Shown piece after piece: positions 51,158 through 60,765 of a stretch of DNA of 64,000 nt. Both the position numbers and the translations under genes were made by a program. Under the pieces are notes generated by a model. It saw only the letters and a program-made list of their open reading frames with translations. It did no database searches and had not been told where the DNA came from. Source of the stretch: Cystobacter ferrugineus (lineage in GTDB: Bacteria > Myxococcota > Myxococcia > Myxococcales > Myxococcaceae); the NCBI RefSeq assembly GCF_001887355.1, contig NZ_MPIN01000007.1, positions 22,888 through 86,887 of the forward strand, given 5' to 3'. Each line of letters opens with the position of its first letter. Position 1 is the stretch's first letter.

Positions 51158-52813
51158 TTACTCCCGCGTTACCGCACGCAGTACCACTTCCTTGCGTTGC
51201 TCGAGCAGCCGCAGGCCGAGCGGGAGCAGCGCGAGGTAGAGCGCCGCGTTGAGCGCGGCGCACAGGGCGAGCAGGGCCAGGGTCCGCCCCTCGGGGCCGT
51301 TGGTTCCGGCGGAGCGCAGGGCCCAGACGAAGGGGGCGCAGCCCACGCTCGCCGCGCCGATGCCCAGCAGGGAGGCGGTGAGCGGCAGCTTGTCCCGGCG
51401 CTTGAGGCTCGCGTGGAACTTCACCGGGAAGAACAGGGACAGGAAGTTGCCCGCGGTGAGGATGACCGGAAGCATGGCCAGGACGGCCGCCATGGCGCAC
51501 AGGAAGTCCAGCGCCGAGCCCCGGCCGAAGTACACCCGGTAGAAGATGCCCACCCCCAGCGCCATGCCGCCCGCGGCCAGGCCCTGCACCCGGTTCTTCG
51601 CCCGGAGCACGTCGCCCAGCTCCACCGGCGCCGCGAGCAGCAGGGCGAGCCCGTGTCCGTCATAGGCGAACGTGTTCTGCGAGAACGTGGAGGCCATGAC
51701 CACCGCGCCATAGATGCACAGACCGCCCATCAGCCACGCATCCGCGCTCGCGCCGAGCGCGTACTCGGTCAGGGCGCGCGCGGACGTGAGCTTCATGAGG
51801 ATGGCCAGCACGAAGGGCACGGCGGCGAGCAGCCGGGCGCGGGGGTTGCGCCACAGGTCCAGCGCCTCGCGCGCGAGCAGCGTGGTGAAACGGGTGCGCG
51901 TGTGGGCGAACGGATCGCCGTCGTCGGCCTCCTTGACCGCCGGGCCCGCGCGGCCCACGCCCCGGTGGAAGCGCAGGAGCAGCGCGTAGGCGAGCGCCAT
52001 GCCCAGGAAGGTGAAGACGAGCATGCCCAGCCCATCGGCCAGGGCGTTGCGCGACGAGCCGTAGGTGAGCTCCAGGAGCGCGTCCCCGAAGAGCCCCGAG
52101 GGGACGCGGCCGAGCGCGAGCGTGGCGTCGATGATGAGGGCCATGTCCAGCTTGTCCACGCCGCCCTCGCCCACGGCGGTGAGCCACGAGGTGTCGATGG
52201 GGGGGATGAACGAGGCGGCCGTGAGGAAGAGCACGAAGCCGCCGCCGAGGAGCTGGGCGCTGTTCTTCGCGCGCAGCACGTTGAGCACCAGGTGTAGCCC
52301 CACCCGGCTCCAGGCGGCGTTGAGCAGGGCGAAGAGCACGTAGAGCGCCAGGGCGAACGGCCCGTGGCGCACCGGGTGCACCGAGGCGTAGCCGAGCGCC
52401 GCTCCCGTCAGGGGCGCGTAGAAGACGAGCGCGCGGGGCTCCAGGAGGCTCGCGCCGGTGGAGGCGAGCAGCAGGCGCAAGGGGGAGATGGGGAAGGGGG
52501 CGTAGCGGCCCAGCTCCGAGTGGTCATCCACGCCCGCGCTCATGAGCGGCCACGCCACCCAGACCGCCGAGGTGACGAAGCACAGCAGATTGAGGATGAA
52601 GAAGGGCCAGACGCCGTCCTGGGCCACGGCGGGCAGGCGCATGAGCCCGTAGAACGTCATGCCCAGGCCCCAGGCGGGGGCGCTGGACAGGAGGAAGGCG
52701 CCCACGGCGAGCAGCCGGCTGCCGCCCCGGCCCTGGTTGAGTCCGAGGTTGATGCGCAGGCCCCAGAGCAACCACAGGTGGCGCAAGAGCCCTGGCGCGG
52801 CGGGGCGGTTCAC
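51158..52813 (-). CDS. ABC-2-type exporter membrane protein
   Basis: 551 aa with about a dozen hydrophobic segments (for example MGMTFYGLM region, VWPFFILNLLCFVTSAVWVA, PFVLAILMKL, AMAAVLAMLPVILTAGNFLS) and no ATPase motifs. Its start overlaps the stop of the ATPase gene by 4 bases (ATGA), so the two form an exporter. Such large permeases of the ABC-2 superfamily lack a clear substrate signature. Confidence 0.8.
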   Translation of the reverse strand: MNRPAAPGLLRHLWLLWGLRINLGLNQGRGGSRLLAVGAFLLSSAPAWGLGMTFYGLMRLPAVAQDGVWPFFILNLLCFVTSAVWVAWPLMSAGVDDHSELGRYAPFPISPLRLLLASTGASLLEPRALVFYAPLTGAALGYASVHPVRHGPFALALYVLFALLNAAWSRVGLHLVLNVLRAKNSAQLLGGGFVLFLTAASFIPPIDTSWLTAVGEGGVDKLDMALIIDATLALGRVPSGLFGDALLELTYGSSRNALADGLGMLVFTFLGMALAYALLLRFHRGVGRAGPAVKEADDGDPFAHTRTRFTTLLAREALDLWRNPRARLLAAVPFVLAILMKLTSARALTEYALGASADAWLMGGLCIYGAVVMASTFSQNTFAYDGHGLALLLAAPVELGDVLRAKNRVQGLAAGGMALGVGIFYRVYFGRGSALDFLCAMAAVLAMLPVILTAGNFLSLFFPVKFHASLKRRDKLPLTASLLGIGAASVGCAPFVWALRSAGTNGPEGRTLALLALCAALNAALYLALLPLGLRLLEQRKEVVLRAVTRE

Positions 52814-53643
52814 GCGGAACCCCGGCGCAGCGCCACTCCGGGCGCCTCGGGCGCCTCCCCATAGAAGGACAGCCTCGCGTTGCGCGCGGCCGGCACGAAG
52901 ATGAGCTTCTCGAACACGGCCTCCAGCGAGGGCGCGCCGTGGCGCTCCTTCAACTGCTCCACCGTGCCCTCGTCCACCATCTTCCCGCCGCGGATGACGC
53001 CCGCGTGCGTGGCCAGCCGCTCGGCGATCTCCAGCACGTGCGTGGTGAGCAGCAGCGTCACCCCGCGCCGGCTCAGCTCGCGCAACAGCTCGCGGATGAC
53101 GCCCGCGGCCAGCACGTCGATGCCCTCGAAGGGCTCGTCCAGCAGCACCAGCTCGGGCGCGTGGATGAGCGCCGCGGCGATCGCCAGCCTCCGCCGCATG
53201 CCCTTGGAGTACTCGGCCACCAGCGCGCCCGCCTTGTACGTGAGCTCGGTGAGCTCGAGCAGCTCCGCCGCCCGTGCCGCCGCCTCGTCGCCCGCCAGCC
53301 CGTACATGCGCCCGCAGAAGGTGAGGTACTGCCGCCCGCTCAGCCGCTCGAAGAGGCTCAGCTCCTCGGGCACCACGCCGATGTGGCGCTTGATCTCCAG
53401 GGGCCGCGCCACCGCGTCCACGCCCAGGAGCTGGATGTGTCCGGCGTCGGGTGCGTACACGCCGGTGAGCAGCGCGATGGTGGTGGACTTGCCTGCCCCA
53501 TTGGGGCCGAGGAACGCATAGAAGGCGCCTCGCGGGATGTTCAGGTCCATGCCTTGCAGCGCGGTGAAGCCGCCAAAGCGCTTCACGAGCCCACGGGCGT
53601 CTACGGCCAGCTCAGGAGGAGGGGGTGCCATGCGCGAGCCCAT
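52810..53643 (-). CDS. ABC-2-type exporter ATPase
   Basis: 277 aa. Walker A LGPNGAGKST, Q-loop region GVVPEELSLFERLSGRQYLT, signature YSKGMRRRLAIAAALI, Walker B LVLLDEPFEGID and the switch His TTHVLE are all in place. The C-terminal 40 residues (ERHGAPSLEAVFEKLIF) match exporters of the ABC-2 group. It is translationally coupled to the permease. Start at 53643 preceded by GGATGAG; ATG 53631 is possible. Confidence 0.85.
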   Translation of the reverse strand: MGSRMAPPPPELAVDARGLVKRFGGFTALQGMDLNIPRGAFYAFLGPNGAGKSTTIALLTGVYAPDAGHIQLLGVDAVARPLEIKRHIGVVPEELSLFERLSGRQYLTFCGRMYGLAGDEAAARAAELLELTELTYKAGALVAEYSKGMRRRLAIAAALIHAPELVLLDEPFEGIDVLAAGVIRELLRELSRRGVTLLLTTHVLEIAERLATHAGVIRGGKMVDEGTVEQLKERHGAPSLEAVFEKLIFVPAARNARLSFYGEAPEAPGVALRRGSA

Positions 53644-53780
53644 GATCTCATCCGACGCCCGCTCCCGTTGACAATCCCCCACCTGGCCCGCCTGCCCACC
53701 TTGGCCCACCCGGCCGAGGGAGCACCCCGCCCCGGGCGTCCGGGCGAGTACCCGGGGGTGACTTGACCGGGAAGTTTTTG

Positions 53781-53799
53781 AAACCTATTCTCATTATCA
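53781..53799. promoter_or_regulatory. Fur-box-like site upstream of bfd-bfr
   Basis: On the minus strand the 19 bases read TGATAATGAGAATAGGTTT, close to the Fur consensus GATAATGATAATCATTATC in its first two hexamers. It lies about 50 bases before the ferredoxin gene, so iron-dependent control is likely. Confidence 0.6.
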
Positions 53800-53845
53800 C
53801 TTGGACCGCCGCGATCCGCGGCCTTCACCGTTTCGAGCTGCTCCT

Positions 53846-54082
53846 ATGATCGTCTGCCTGTGCCGTGCTGTTTCGGATCGGACCATTCGTGCCCGCATCT
53901 CCGAGGGAGCCCAGACGGTCGAGGAGTTGGGAGCGGCATGTGGGGCGGGGACGGGGTGCGGCGGGTGTCATGATCAACTCACTCAGCTCATCGGCGAGGC
54001 CCGTCAGTCCAACACCGTGCGGCCCGCGTGCCGTGAGAGTTGTGCCGCGTCGACCCTACGGGTAGCTTCCGTGGCCATATGA
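53846..54082 (+). CDS. bfd: Bacterioferritin-associated ferredoxin (BFD-like [2Fe-2S])
   Basis: 78 aa. [20 protein letters not shown] with C4 and C6, then [14 protein letters not shown], giving the CxC-x(about 30)-CxxC cluster motif of BFD-like ferredoxins that help release iron from bacterioferritin. The C-terminal 25 residues have extra Cys and no similarity that I recognise. Its stop overlaps the bfr start (ATGA), and a Fur-like site lies upstream. Confidence 0.85.
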   Translation: MIVCLCRAVSDRTIRARISEGAQTVEELGAACGAGTGCGGCHDQLTQLIGEARQSNTVRPACRESCAASTLRVASVAI

Positions 54083-54555
54083 AAGGCCATCCCCAGGTCA
54101 TCGACCTGCTCAACGAAGTCCTGACGACCGAGCTGACGGCGATCAACGAGTACTTCCTGCACGCGCGTATCGCGGAGAACTGGGGGTACGAGCGGATCGG
54201 ACGGAAGATCTACGAAGAGTCGATCGGCGAGATGAAGCACGCGGACAAGCTCGTCAAGCGCATCCTCTTCCTGGAGGGACTGCCGAACCTGCAGCGCCTG
54301 GCCAAGGTGAACGTGGGTGAGAGCCTTCCGGAGATGCTCCGCCTGGACCTGGCCCTGGAGCAGGGCTCCCAGAAGCGCCTCAACGAGGGCATCGAGCTGT
54401 GCCGCTCGCTGGCGGACAACGGCAGCCGGGAAGTGCTGGAGCGCATCCTCGAGGACACCGAGGAGCACATCGACTGGCTCGAGGCCCAGCTCGAGCTGAT
54501 CAAGCAGGTGGGTGAGACGAACTACCTGGCCCAGCAGATCAAGAAGGAAAGCTGA
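54079..54555 (+). CDS. bfr: Bacterioferritin
   Basis: 158 aa, normal length. Ferroxidase-centre residues E18, Y25, E51 and H54 are present in [12 protein letters not shown] and [11 protein letters not shown]52 is the heme ligand between subunits. The later Glu and His residues are in [18 protein letters not shown]. It stores iron as a 24-mer ferroxidase cage in the cytoplasm and is co-translated with the BFD-like gene. Confidence 0.95.
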   Translation: MKGHPQVIDLLNEVLTTELTAINEYFLHARIAENWGYERIGRKIYEESIGEMKHADKLVKRILFLEGLPNLQRLAKVNVGESLPEMLRLDLALEQGSQKRLNEGIELCRSLADNGSREVLERILEDTEEHIDWLEAQLELIKQVGETNYLAQQIKKES

Positions 54556-54629
54556 GCGCGCCGCCTCCCGCTCTTCCCGGGGGGGAGGGGAGTGTGGGGG
54601 GTCCGCGTCCGGTCCGAGAACCCCTTGCG

Positions 54630-55517
54630 ATGAGTGCCCCCATGGCTTCCCTCGTCCGTCCGAGCGCGGAGCGCGCCCGGCTCTTGATCTCCTGCGCGGA
54701 TCGTCCCGGCGTGGTCGCGACCGTGACGCGGTTGCTGTTCGAGCACGGCGCCAACGTGGTCGACTCGGATCAGCACACCGAGCCGGATGATCTGCGCTTC
54801 TTCATGCGGCTGGAGTTCGATCTGCCCGGGCTGCCGGAGCGGCTGGGGGCGCTGGAGGCGGCCTTCGCGCCCGTGGCCGAGCAGTTCGGCATGCAGTGGC
54901 GGCTCATCCCCGCCGCGCGCGTCAAGCGCATGGCGCTGTTCGTCTCCAAGCAGGACCACTGCCTGCAGGAGCTGCTGTGGCTGTGGAAGAAGGGGGAGCT
55001 CATCGCCGACATCCCGCTGGTGGTGAGCAATCACCCGGACGCGCGCGAGGTGGTGGCCCCCTTCGGCATCCCCCTGCACCACGTGCCCGTGACGGCGGAC
55101 TCCAAGGCGCAGGCGGAGGCGGCCGTGCTGGAGCTGCTGCGCGCGCACCAGGTGGACCTGATCGTGCTCGCCCGCTACATGCAGATCCTCAGCGGGGACT
55201 TCATCGCGAGCTTCGGGGGCCCCATCATCAACATCCACCACAGCTTCCTGCCGGCCTTCGTGGGCGCCAACCCCTATGCCCAGGCGCACTCTCGGGGCGT
55301 GAAGCTCATTGGCGCCACGGCCCACTACGTGACGGCGGAACTCGACGCCGGGCCCATCATCGAGCAGGACGTGCACCGGGTGGGGCATCGCGACGCGGTG
55401 GCGGACCTGGTGCGCATTGGCCGCCGGGTGGAACGCACCGTGCTCGCGCGCGCTGTCTCGTGGCACCTGGAGGACCGGGTGTTGCCGCACGGCAACAAGA
55501 CCGTCGTCTTCTCCTGA
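54630..55517 (+). CDS. purU: Formyltetrahydrofolate deformylase
   Basis: 295 aa. An N-terminal ACT-like domain ([20 protein letters not shown]) precedes a formyl-transferase-type catalytic domain: [57 protein letters not shown] and [19 protein letters not shown]. The His in NIHHSFLP and the Asp in LDAGPII are the catalytic residues of PurU, which releases formate from 10-formyl-THF for purine synthesis. Starts at 54630 or 54642. Confidence 0.9.
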   Translation: MSAPMASLVRPSAERARLLISCADRPGVVATVTRLLFEHGANVVDSDQHTEPDDLRFFMRLEFDLPGLPERLGALEAAFAPVAEQFGMQWRLIPAARVKRMALFVSKQDHCLQELLWLWKKGELIADIPLVVSNHPDAREVVAPFGIPLHHVPVTADSKAQAEAAVLELLRAHQVDLIVLARYMQILSGDFIASFGGPIINIHHSFLPAFVGANPYAQAHSRGVKLIGATAHYVTAELDAGPIIEQDVHRVGHRDAVADLVRIGRRVERTVLARAVSWHLEDRVLPHGNKTVVFS

Positions 55518-55518
55518 G

Positions 55519-55534
55519 CCCGCCGGGAGGCGGG
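55519..55534. terminator. Short hairpin between purU and the receiver gene
   Basis: CCCGCC (55519-55524) and GGCGGG (55529-55534) around a 4-base loop, between convergent genes and immediately after the purU stop. Confidence 0.5.
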
Positions 55535-55539
55535 GCCCT

Positions 55540-55917
55540 TCAGTGCATCATCGCCACTTCGGGCGGTCCGATGATGCGCTGCACGGTCATCCTCACCTTG
55601 TCGAGGTCCACCGGCTTGGAGATGTAGCCCGCGGCGCCCACGAGCTCCGCCTCCCACTCGAAGCCGTAGCCGGAGATGATGATGATGGGCAGTCCGCGCG
55701 CCCGCGGCATCTTCTTGAGGGCGTCCAGGAGCCCCCAGCCGCTCATCACGGGCATGCGCAGATCCAACAGCACCGCCTGGGGCAGATCCCCCTCGAAAAC
55801 ATCCAGGGCCTCCCGCCCGTTGGCGGCCTGCTCCGTGCGGTAGCCCATTTCCTCAAGGGCATCGCAGATGAGCGTGCGGTGGCTCGCGTCGTCATCGACG
55901 ACCAAGATGTAGGACAT
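55540..55917 (-). CDS. Single-domain response regulator
   Basis: 125 aa, a stand-alone receiver: acidic D8-D10 (ILVVDDDASH), phospho-acceptor D52 (LLDLRMP), the Ser of IIISGYG and the Lys of ISKPVD. No output domain. Single-domain receivers in myxobacteria act as phosphorelay or motility intermediates; the partner cannot be seen here. Confidence 0.9.
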   Translation of the reverse strand: MSYILVVDDDASHRTLICDALEEMGYRTEQAANGREALDVFEGDLPQAVLLDLRMPVMSGWGLLDALKKMPRARGLPIIIISGYGFEWEAELVGAAGYISKPVDLDKVRMTVQRIIGPPEVAMMH

Positions 55918-56010
55918 GGAAGCCTCGAAGCGTATCCGGTGACAAAGCCGGATTCTATGGGGAGCAAGATGCGAACGGCCCGTCAGTTGCGGAAGGGGTC
56001 TGCTCGCTTT

Positions 56011-56967
56011 TCAACACCCTTCGAAGAGGTGCAAGGCGTTCTGGCCGAGGATGCCCGCTTCTACCTCGTCACCGAGCCTGAGCTCCAGCAACCGCCGGAG
56101 CTCGCGATCCCACGCATAGGGCAGGTTGGGGAAGTCCGTCCCGTAGAGGATGCGCTCGGGACGGACCTCCAGCAGGCGGCGCGGCGGGGTGGTGGGGAAG
56201 TAGCCCGCGAGCGCCATGGTGGTGTCCAGCCAGAGGTTGTCGTGGCGCTCGAGCAGCCGCGCGTAGGCGTCGAACTCGTCCGCGCCCAGATGGGGGATGC
56301 ACAGGCGCAGGTCCGGATGGTCCTGGAGCACCCGCTCCACGCGCTCGGCCGAGCACAGGGCGTGGACATCGCACGCGTAATGGGGACTGGAGGGCTCGCG
56401 GCCCGCGTGGAGCACCAGGGGCTTCTTGGCCCGGGCGCACGCCGCGTACACCTCGTGCAGGGCGGGCGCGTCCGGGGCGAAGCACTGCACGTGACAGTGC
56501 AGCTTCACCCCCTTGAGCCCGGCGGCGAAGGCCTCGGCGAGGATGTCCTCCGCGCCCGCCTCCCCGGGGAGCACGGTGGCCAGCCCCAGCACGCGCGGCT
56601 CGGCGCGGACCACCTCGGCCATGTAGGTGTTGAGGAAGCGCGCCATGCCCGGCTTGTGGGCGTAGTGCAGCGCCACCACCCGGTGCACGCCCCGCGACAA
56701 CAGGAAGGAGAGCACCTGGGGGGTATGCAGCTTGTAGCGGATGGGCCAGCCGTATCGGTCGAACCAGCGCCAGATGGCCTCGAACACCCGATCCGGAAAG
56801 AGGTGGACGTGGGCATCCACCACGGGCGGTAGTCCCTCGGGCAGCCGGGGCCCTTCCTCATCCTCCAGGGCGGGCAGCGGCGGCCCCCTGGCTTCGCCGG
56901 GCGCCAGCCAGCCCGTGGCGCCCAGGCAGGCGGGAATCTGTTCGGAGGGGCCTTCGGAAGGGTCCAT
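56011..56967 (-). CDS. Metal-dependent amidohydrolase-like protein
   Basis: 318 aa. TIM-barrel hydrolase features of the amidohydrolase-2 type: VVDAHVHLFPDRVFEA (metal HxH), GLKGVKLHCHVQCFAP, KPLVLHAGREPSS, LRLCIPHLGADEFDAY, NLWLDTTMALAGYFP and ERILYGTDFPNLPYAWD (metal Asp). The substrate is unknown; relatives include decarboxylases and lactonases. It lies 14 bases after the small gene at 56982-57212 on the same strand. Confidence 0.8.
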   Translation of the reverse strand: MDPSEGPSEQIPACLGATGWLAPGEARGPPLPALEDEEGPRLPEGLPPVVDAHVHLFPDRVFEAIWRWFDRYGWPIRYKLHTPQVLSFLLSRGVHRVVALHYAHKPGMARFLNTYMAEVVRAEPRVLGLATVLPGEAGAEDILAEAFAAGLKGVKLHCHVQCFAPDAPALHEVYAACARAKKPLVLHAGREPSSPHYACDVHALCSAERVERVLQDHPDLRLCIPHLGADEFDAYARLLERHDNLWLDTTMALAGYFPTTPPRRLLEVRPERILYGTDFPNLPYAWDRELRRLLELRLGDEVEAGILGQNALHLFEGC

Positions 56968-56981
56968 GCGGTGGGGCGCGG

Positions 56982-57212
56982 CTACTGCTTCTTTTGCGCC
57001 TGCTCGTCCTCGGGCGTGTCCAGGCGCCGCAGCAGGGTGTTCTGCGCGTAGCCCGCCCGCTCCAGGCGCTGGGTCTCGATGACATCGGCGACCTTGGTGC
57101 ATACCTGACCGAGCACACGCAGCGACTCGGCCAGGACCTTCTCCACCTGGTCCTGTGCGTCCGCCCGCTTGATGACGGTCCGCTCTCGGCGGAACAACGA
57201 GGGCAACTTCAT
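56982..57212 (-). CDS. Small conserved helical protein, function unknown
   Basis: 76 aa, charged and helical: MKLPSLFRRERTVIKRAD, then QVEKVLAESLRVLGQVCTKV and ADVIETQRLERAGYAQNTLL, with a polar Gln/Lys-rich end. No motif recognised. It precedes the amidohydrolase gene closely, and its promoter shares the 290-base gap (57213-57502) with the divergent gene at 57503; that gap shows no other gene. Confidence 0.55.
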   Translation of the reverse strand: MKLPSLFRRERTVIKRADAQDQVEKVLAESLRVLGQVCTKVADVIETQRLERAGYAQNTLLRRLDTPEDEQAQKKQ

Positions 57213-57502
57213 CCCAGACAATCTAAGGGATGACCCGGTCGAGGGCCACTGCCGCTCTCATCCTCCCGTCCGCGGGGCGGCCGGGCGGGTCGATCAACAG
57301 ATTGACACCACAGCAAATTTACAAAGTGTGCGCCGCCTGGCGGCAGCCGGGGCGGCTTCGAGGGAAAGAGTTTTCTATAGGACCCTGGAGACGCCCTTTC
57401 ACGAATTTTCAAAGGGGGGGATGGCGCGCGGAAAATTTGTGACTACAGTGATTCCACTCACGTGCCGGCATCGTGTCGGACGGTCGAAAGGGGGACTGCG
57501 CA

Positions 57503-57775
57503 ATGGCTTATGACGGCGAATTGGTGAAGATGGCGAACGGCCGCTGGGCGCGGTTCCAGCGCTGCCAGGTGTACCGCCCGGGCGTCGATGACGCGGGCGA
57601 GACGATGATGTTGATCGCAGTGGAGTTGGACGAGCGCTACCAGCGCTTGTTGGATGAGGCAGCGGACTCACTGGCGGATTACCGGCAGAGAGGCATCGTG
57701 GTGCAGGCGACGCTGGAAGAAGGAGCCCAGCGCCTGACCTTGCAGACGGAGTTGCAGTCGAGTGCGGTGAATTAG
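57503..57775 (+). CDS. Small conserved myxobacterial protein, function unknown
   Basis: 90 aa: MAYDGELVKMANGRWARFQR, CQVYRPGVDDAGETMMLIAV, ELDERYQRLLDEAADSLADY, and an acidic, Gln-rich end. AAGGGGGA precedes the ATG. No signal peptide or recognisable motif. Its stop directly abuts the stop of the convergent hydrolase gene. Confidence 0.6.
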   Translation: MAYDGELVKMANGRWARFQRCQVYRPGVDDAGETMMLIAVELDERYQRLLDEAADSLADYRQRGIVVQATLEEGAQRLTLQTELQSSAVN

Positions 57776-58555
57776 TCAGCGGGGCTGGTAGAAGCGCGCG
57801 GCGTTTTCATGGGCCACGCGCTTCACCACCCTCTCGGACAGCTTCGCCTTGGTCAGCAGGTTGGCCAGGCGTGCCAGTCCAAGGATGTCCCCGGCGCCAT
57901 CGCCGGCATCGGAGTTGAGCACCAGCCGCTCGCTGCCCAACCGGCGCACCAGCGCCACGGCACGCTCGGCCCGGAGCGCCTCCGGATGTAGGGTCAGTCC
58001 CGCCCAATGCCCACAACCCAGGATGTTGCGCACGGTGCGGCCGTTGGCGTGATCCACGAGCACGCGCGAGGGCAGCACGCCGGAGTCGCGCAGGAGGGTG
58101 AGGATGCGCCGGGTGTGGCGCTCCTTGTCGAGCACGGGCGTGTGCACCACCACCTTGAGCTTGAGCTGGCGCGCGAGCGCGAGCTGCTCGAGGAAGGCCT
58201 CCTCCTCCTCGATGCCGCCCGCGTGCAGGCCCGTCTCGCCCAGGGCGACGACGCGGCCGCCCCGGAAGTAGTCGGGCAGGTGGGAGAGCACCTCGGACAG
58301 GCCGCGGCGGGGGATGCAGCGCGGGTGCACGCCCAGCACCGCCCAGGCACGGATGCCCAGCCGCTCCAGGCGCGGCAGTTGCCTCTGCACCAGGTCGTCG
58401 AAGTGCTTGCGCAGCGCCTTGGGCGTGGGCTCGGGCAGGTGGTGGGCCACGACGATCGCCCGCTCCACCCCGAAATAGCGCATGGACTCGAGGTCCTGAT
58501 CGCTCAGGGACTCGGGGTGGAGGTGCGCGTCGAAGAGTTCGGGCAGTTCGGGCAC
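57776..58555 (-). CDS. TatD-like metal-dependent hydrolase
   Basis: 259 aa from a GTG at 58555. Metal ligands in TatD order: FDAHLHPESL, GVHPRCIP, ALGETGLHAGG, VVVHTPVLDKERH, VLVDHANGRTV and LVLNSDAGDG. The family includes DNases and other hydrolases; the second half differs enough from E. coli TatD that the substrate is uncertain. The start lies 21 bases inside the preceding GGT gene's downstream edge, after AGAGGA. Confidence 0.75.
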   Translation of the reverse strand: MPELPELFDAHLHPESLSDQDLESMRYFGVERAIVVAHHLPEPTPKALRKHFDDLVQRQLPRLERLGIRAWAVLGVHPRCIPRRGLSEVLSHLPDYFRGGRVVALGETGLHAGGIEEEEAFLEQLALARQLKLKVVVHTPVLDKERHTRRILTLLRDSGVLPSRVLVDHANGRTVRNILGCGHWAGLTLHPEALRAERAVALVRRLGSERLVLNSDAGDGAGDILGLARLANLLTKAKLSERVVKRVAHENAARFYQPR

Positions 58556-58575
58556 GGGGGGGCGCGTCCTCTCGG

Positions 58576-60342
58576 TCAGTCCTGGCCCAGGGCGGTGCCT
58601 TCGTTGCGCGGGTCGCTCGCCGCGCTGCGCAGGTTCGTCCGGGGATCGCTGTAGACGGCCTCCGCGTCGCCCCAGGCCGGCAGCCGGCGCAGCTTGTGGC
58701 CCTTGGCCTCCAGCGCCTTGAGCGTGGCCGCCTCCAGGCCCCACTGGTCCACCCACAGCTCATCCGGGAGGTACTGGTGGTGCACACGGCCCTCGCCCAC
58801 CGCGCGCGTCACGTCCATGCCCTGGTCCACCACGTTGGAGATGACCTGGATGACGGTGGTGGGGATGGTGGAGCCGCCGGGGCTGCCCACCGCGAGCATC
58901 ACCTTCTTCGGGTCCTCCTTGGAGAAGACGAGCGTGGGGGACATGGAGGACAAGGGCACCTTGCCCGGGGCGATGGAGTTGGCCTCGTAGCCCACGAGCC
59001 CATAGGCGTTGGGCACCCCGGGCCGCGCGGAGAAGTCGTCCATCTGATCATTGAGCAGGATGCCCGTGCCCTTGGCCACCACGCACGAGCCGAAGCCGTA
59101 GTTCACCGTGGTGGTGAGCGCCACGGCGTTGCCGTCCTTGTCGATGACGGACACGTGCGTGGTGTTCTTCTTCTCCGAGGAGGTGGACGGATCATACCAG
59201 CCGGCATCCGGCTTCTTGAGCGTGGAGCCGCCCGCGTCCTCGCCGGGAGGCAGCAGCGAGACGCTGGGCGTGGCCTTCTTCGGATCGATGCTGCCGGCCA
59301 GGTCCGCGAGGTAGCCGGACGAGGTGAGGCGCTCCAGGGGGATCTGCACCATGGCGGGATCTCCCAGGTACTTCGTGCGGTCCACGTACGCGCGCCGCAG
59401 CGTCTCGGCGTACAGGTGGATCTCCTCCGGGTCGCGGAAGGCGAGCCCCTGGGGCCGCAGCTTCTCCAGCACGCCGAGCGTCTGCACCACCGCGACGCCG
59501 CCCGCGCTCGGCGGCGGCATGGTGAGCAGCCGGTGGCCGCGGTAGCTGCCCTCCATGGGCGCGTGGGTGCGCGTCTTGTAGGCCTTCAGGTCCTCGCGGG
59601 TGATCAGGCCGCCTCCGGCCTTCACCGTGTCCACCATCGCCTGGGCGAGCGCGCCCGTGTAGAAGGGCGCCGGGCCGCTCTTGGCGAGCGTGGTGAGCGT
59701 GCGGGCCAGGTCCGGCTGGCGTAGCTGGTGCCCGATGGGCGGCGCCTCCAGCGCGCCCTCGGCGTTCTTCACGAGGAAGATGCGCGCGGCCTCTGGGTCC
59801 TGGCCGAGGCAGTCGCGCCGCGCCTTCGCGATGGCCTGGTACTTGGGCGACACCCAGAAGCCCGCGCGTGCCGCCTCGATGGCCGGCTGCAACACCACCG
59901 CGCGCGACAGCTTGCCGTGCTTCTCGAGCAGCTCGAGATAGCCCGCCACCGCCCCGGGCACGGCCACGCTCAGCGCGCCATCCGTGGACAGCCCCGGCAC
60001 CACCTTGCCGTCCTTGACGTACATGTCCCGGGTGGCGGCCTGGGGCGCCACCTCGCGGAAGTCCAGCGCCCGCGTCTCGCCTGTCTTCGCGTCATGCACC
60101 AGCGCGAACCCACCCCCGCCCAGCCCCGAGTGGTAGGGGCCCACCACCGCCAGGGTGAAGGCCGCCGCCACCGCCGCGTCCACCGCGTTGCCGCCCTTGT
60201 TCAACATCTTCAGCGCGGCCTCGCTCGCCATCGGGTGGGCCGTCGCCACCGCGCCGCCCCGGTACTGCCGCGTCGCCCCCGCGGAACCCGCCGCGAGGAA
60301 CACTCCCAGTGCCAACGCCCAGCTCTTCCGGTGAGTCCTCAT
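58576..60342 (-). CDS. ggt: Gamma-glutamyltransferase
   Basis: 588 aa from ATG 60342, with a signal peptide (WALALGVFLAAGSAGA). The GGT proenzyme pattern is clear: AVATAHPMASEAALKML, GGNAVDAAVAAAF, GLGGGGFALVHD, then the processing site with nucleophile Thr in KNTTHVSVIDKDGNAVALT, and LLNDQMDDFSARPG and VGSPGGSTIPTTV. The protein is periplasmic and hydrolyses or transfers gamma-glutamyl groups, for example from glutathione. In-frame ATGs at 60351 and 60372 are alternatives. Confidence 0.9.
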   Translation of the reverse strand: MRTHRKSWALALGVFLAAGSAGATRQYRGGAVATAHPMASEAALKMLNKGGNAVDAAVAAAFTLAVVGPYHSGLGGGGFALVHDAKTGETRALDFREVAPQAATRDMYVKDGKVVPGLSTDGALSVAVPGAVAGYLELLEKHGKLSRAVVLQPAIEAARAGFWVSPKYQAIAKARRDCLGQDPEAARIFLVKNAEGALEAPPIGHQLRQPDLARTLTTLAKSGPAPFYTGALAQAMVDTVKAGGGLITREDLKAYKTRTHAPMEGSYRGHRLLTMPPPSAGGVAVVQTLGVLEKLRPQGLAFRDPEEIHLYAETLRRAYVDRTKYLGDPAMVQIPLERLTSSGYLADLAGSIDPKKATPSVSLLPPGEDAGGSTLKKPDAGWYDPSTSSEKKNTTHVSVIDKDGNAVALTTTVNYGFGSCVVAKGTGILLNDQMDDFSARPGVPNAYGLVGYEANSIAPGKVPLSSMSPTLVFSKEDPKKVMLAVGSPGGSTIPTTVIQVISNVVDQGMDVTRAVGEGRVHHQYLPDELWVDQWGLEAATLKALEAKGHKLRRLPAWGDAEAVYSDPRTNLRSAASDPRNEGTALGQD

Positions 60343-60555
60343 CTTTCCCATCCGCACGTGCCACGTCTCCATTCAAGGCCTGCAACTCGTTCTTCCCGCG
60401 CCCGGGGTTCTGGAGTATCCCGGCCGCCGGCAGGGCCGACCACAACGCATTTCATTTCGAAGTGTCCGGCGGACGCCACCCACGATGGACCACGGATGGA
60501 CGGGACCTGGCGGGCCCGGCATCTTGCGCGGGACGTCGCATGGCGCCGGGGAACC

Positions 60556-60732
60556 ATGAACGCCGATACGAACCCAGTCAATCCAACGATGCCACCGCCG
60601 CCGGAGGTGTCCGTGACGACGGTCTTCATCAAGCCCGTCTACGGCATCACCGTGAGCCGTAACACGCTGTCCGTGTCCGTCAGGGCGCATCTGGAGGACG
60701 CTCGCGGGCCCCGTTCCGCGGCTCGTGGTTGA
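60556..60732 (+). CDS. Small hypothetical protein
   Basis: 58 aa: MNADTNPVNPTMPPPPEVSV, then TTVFIKPVYGITVSRNTLSV and a charged end. GGGGAA lies 3 bases before the ATG. It is in the gap before glmU; no motif or family recognised, and it may be a spurious frame. Confidence 0.35.
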   Translation: MNADTNPVNPTMPPPPEVSVTTVFIKPVYGITVSRNTLSVSVRAHLEDARGPRSAARG

Positions 60733-60765
60733 CGCGCCCTGAAGCCGTCCCTAGTTATCGCCAAC

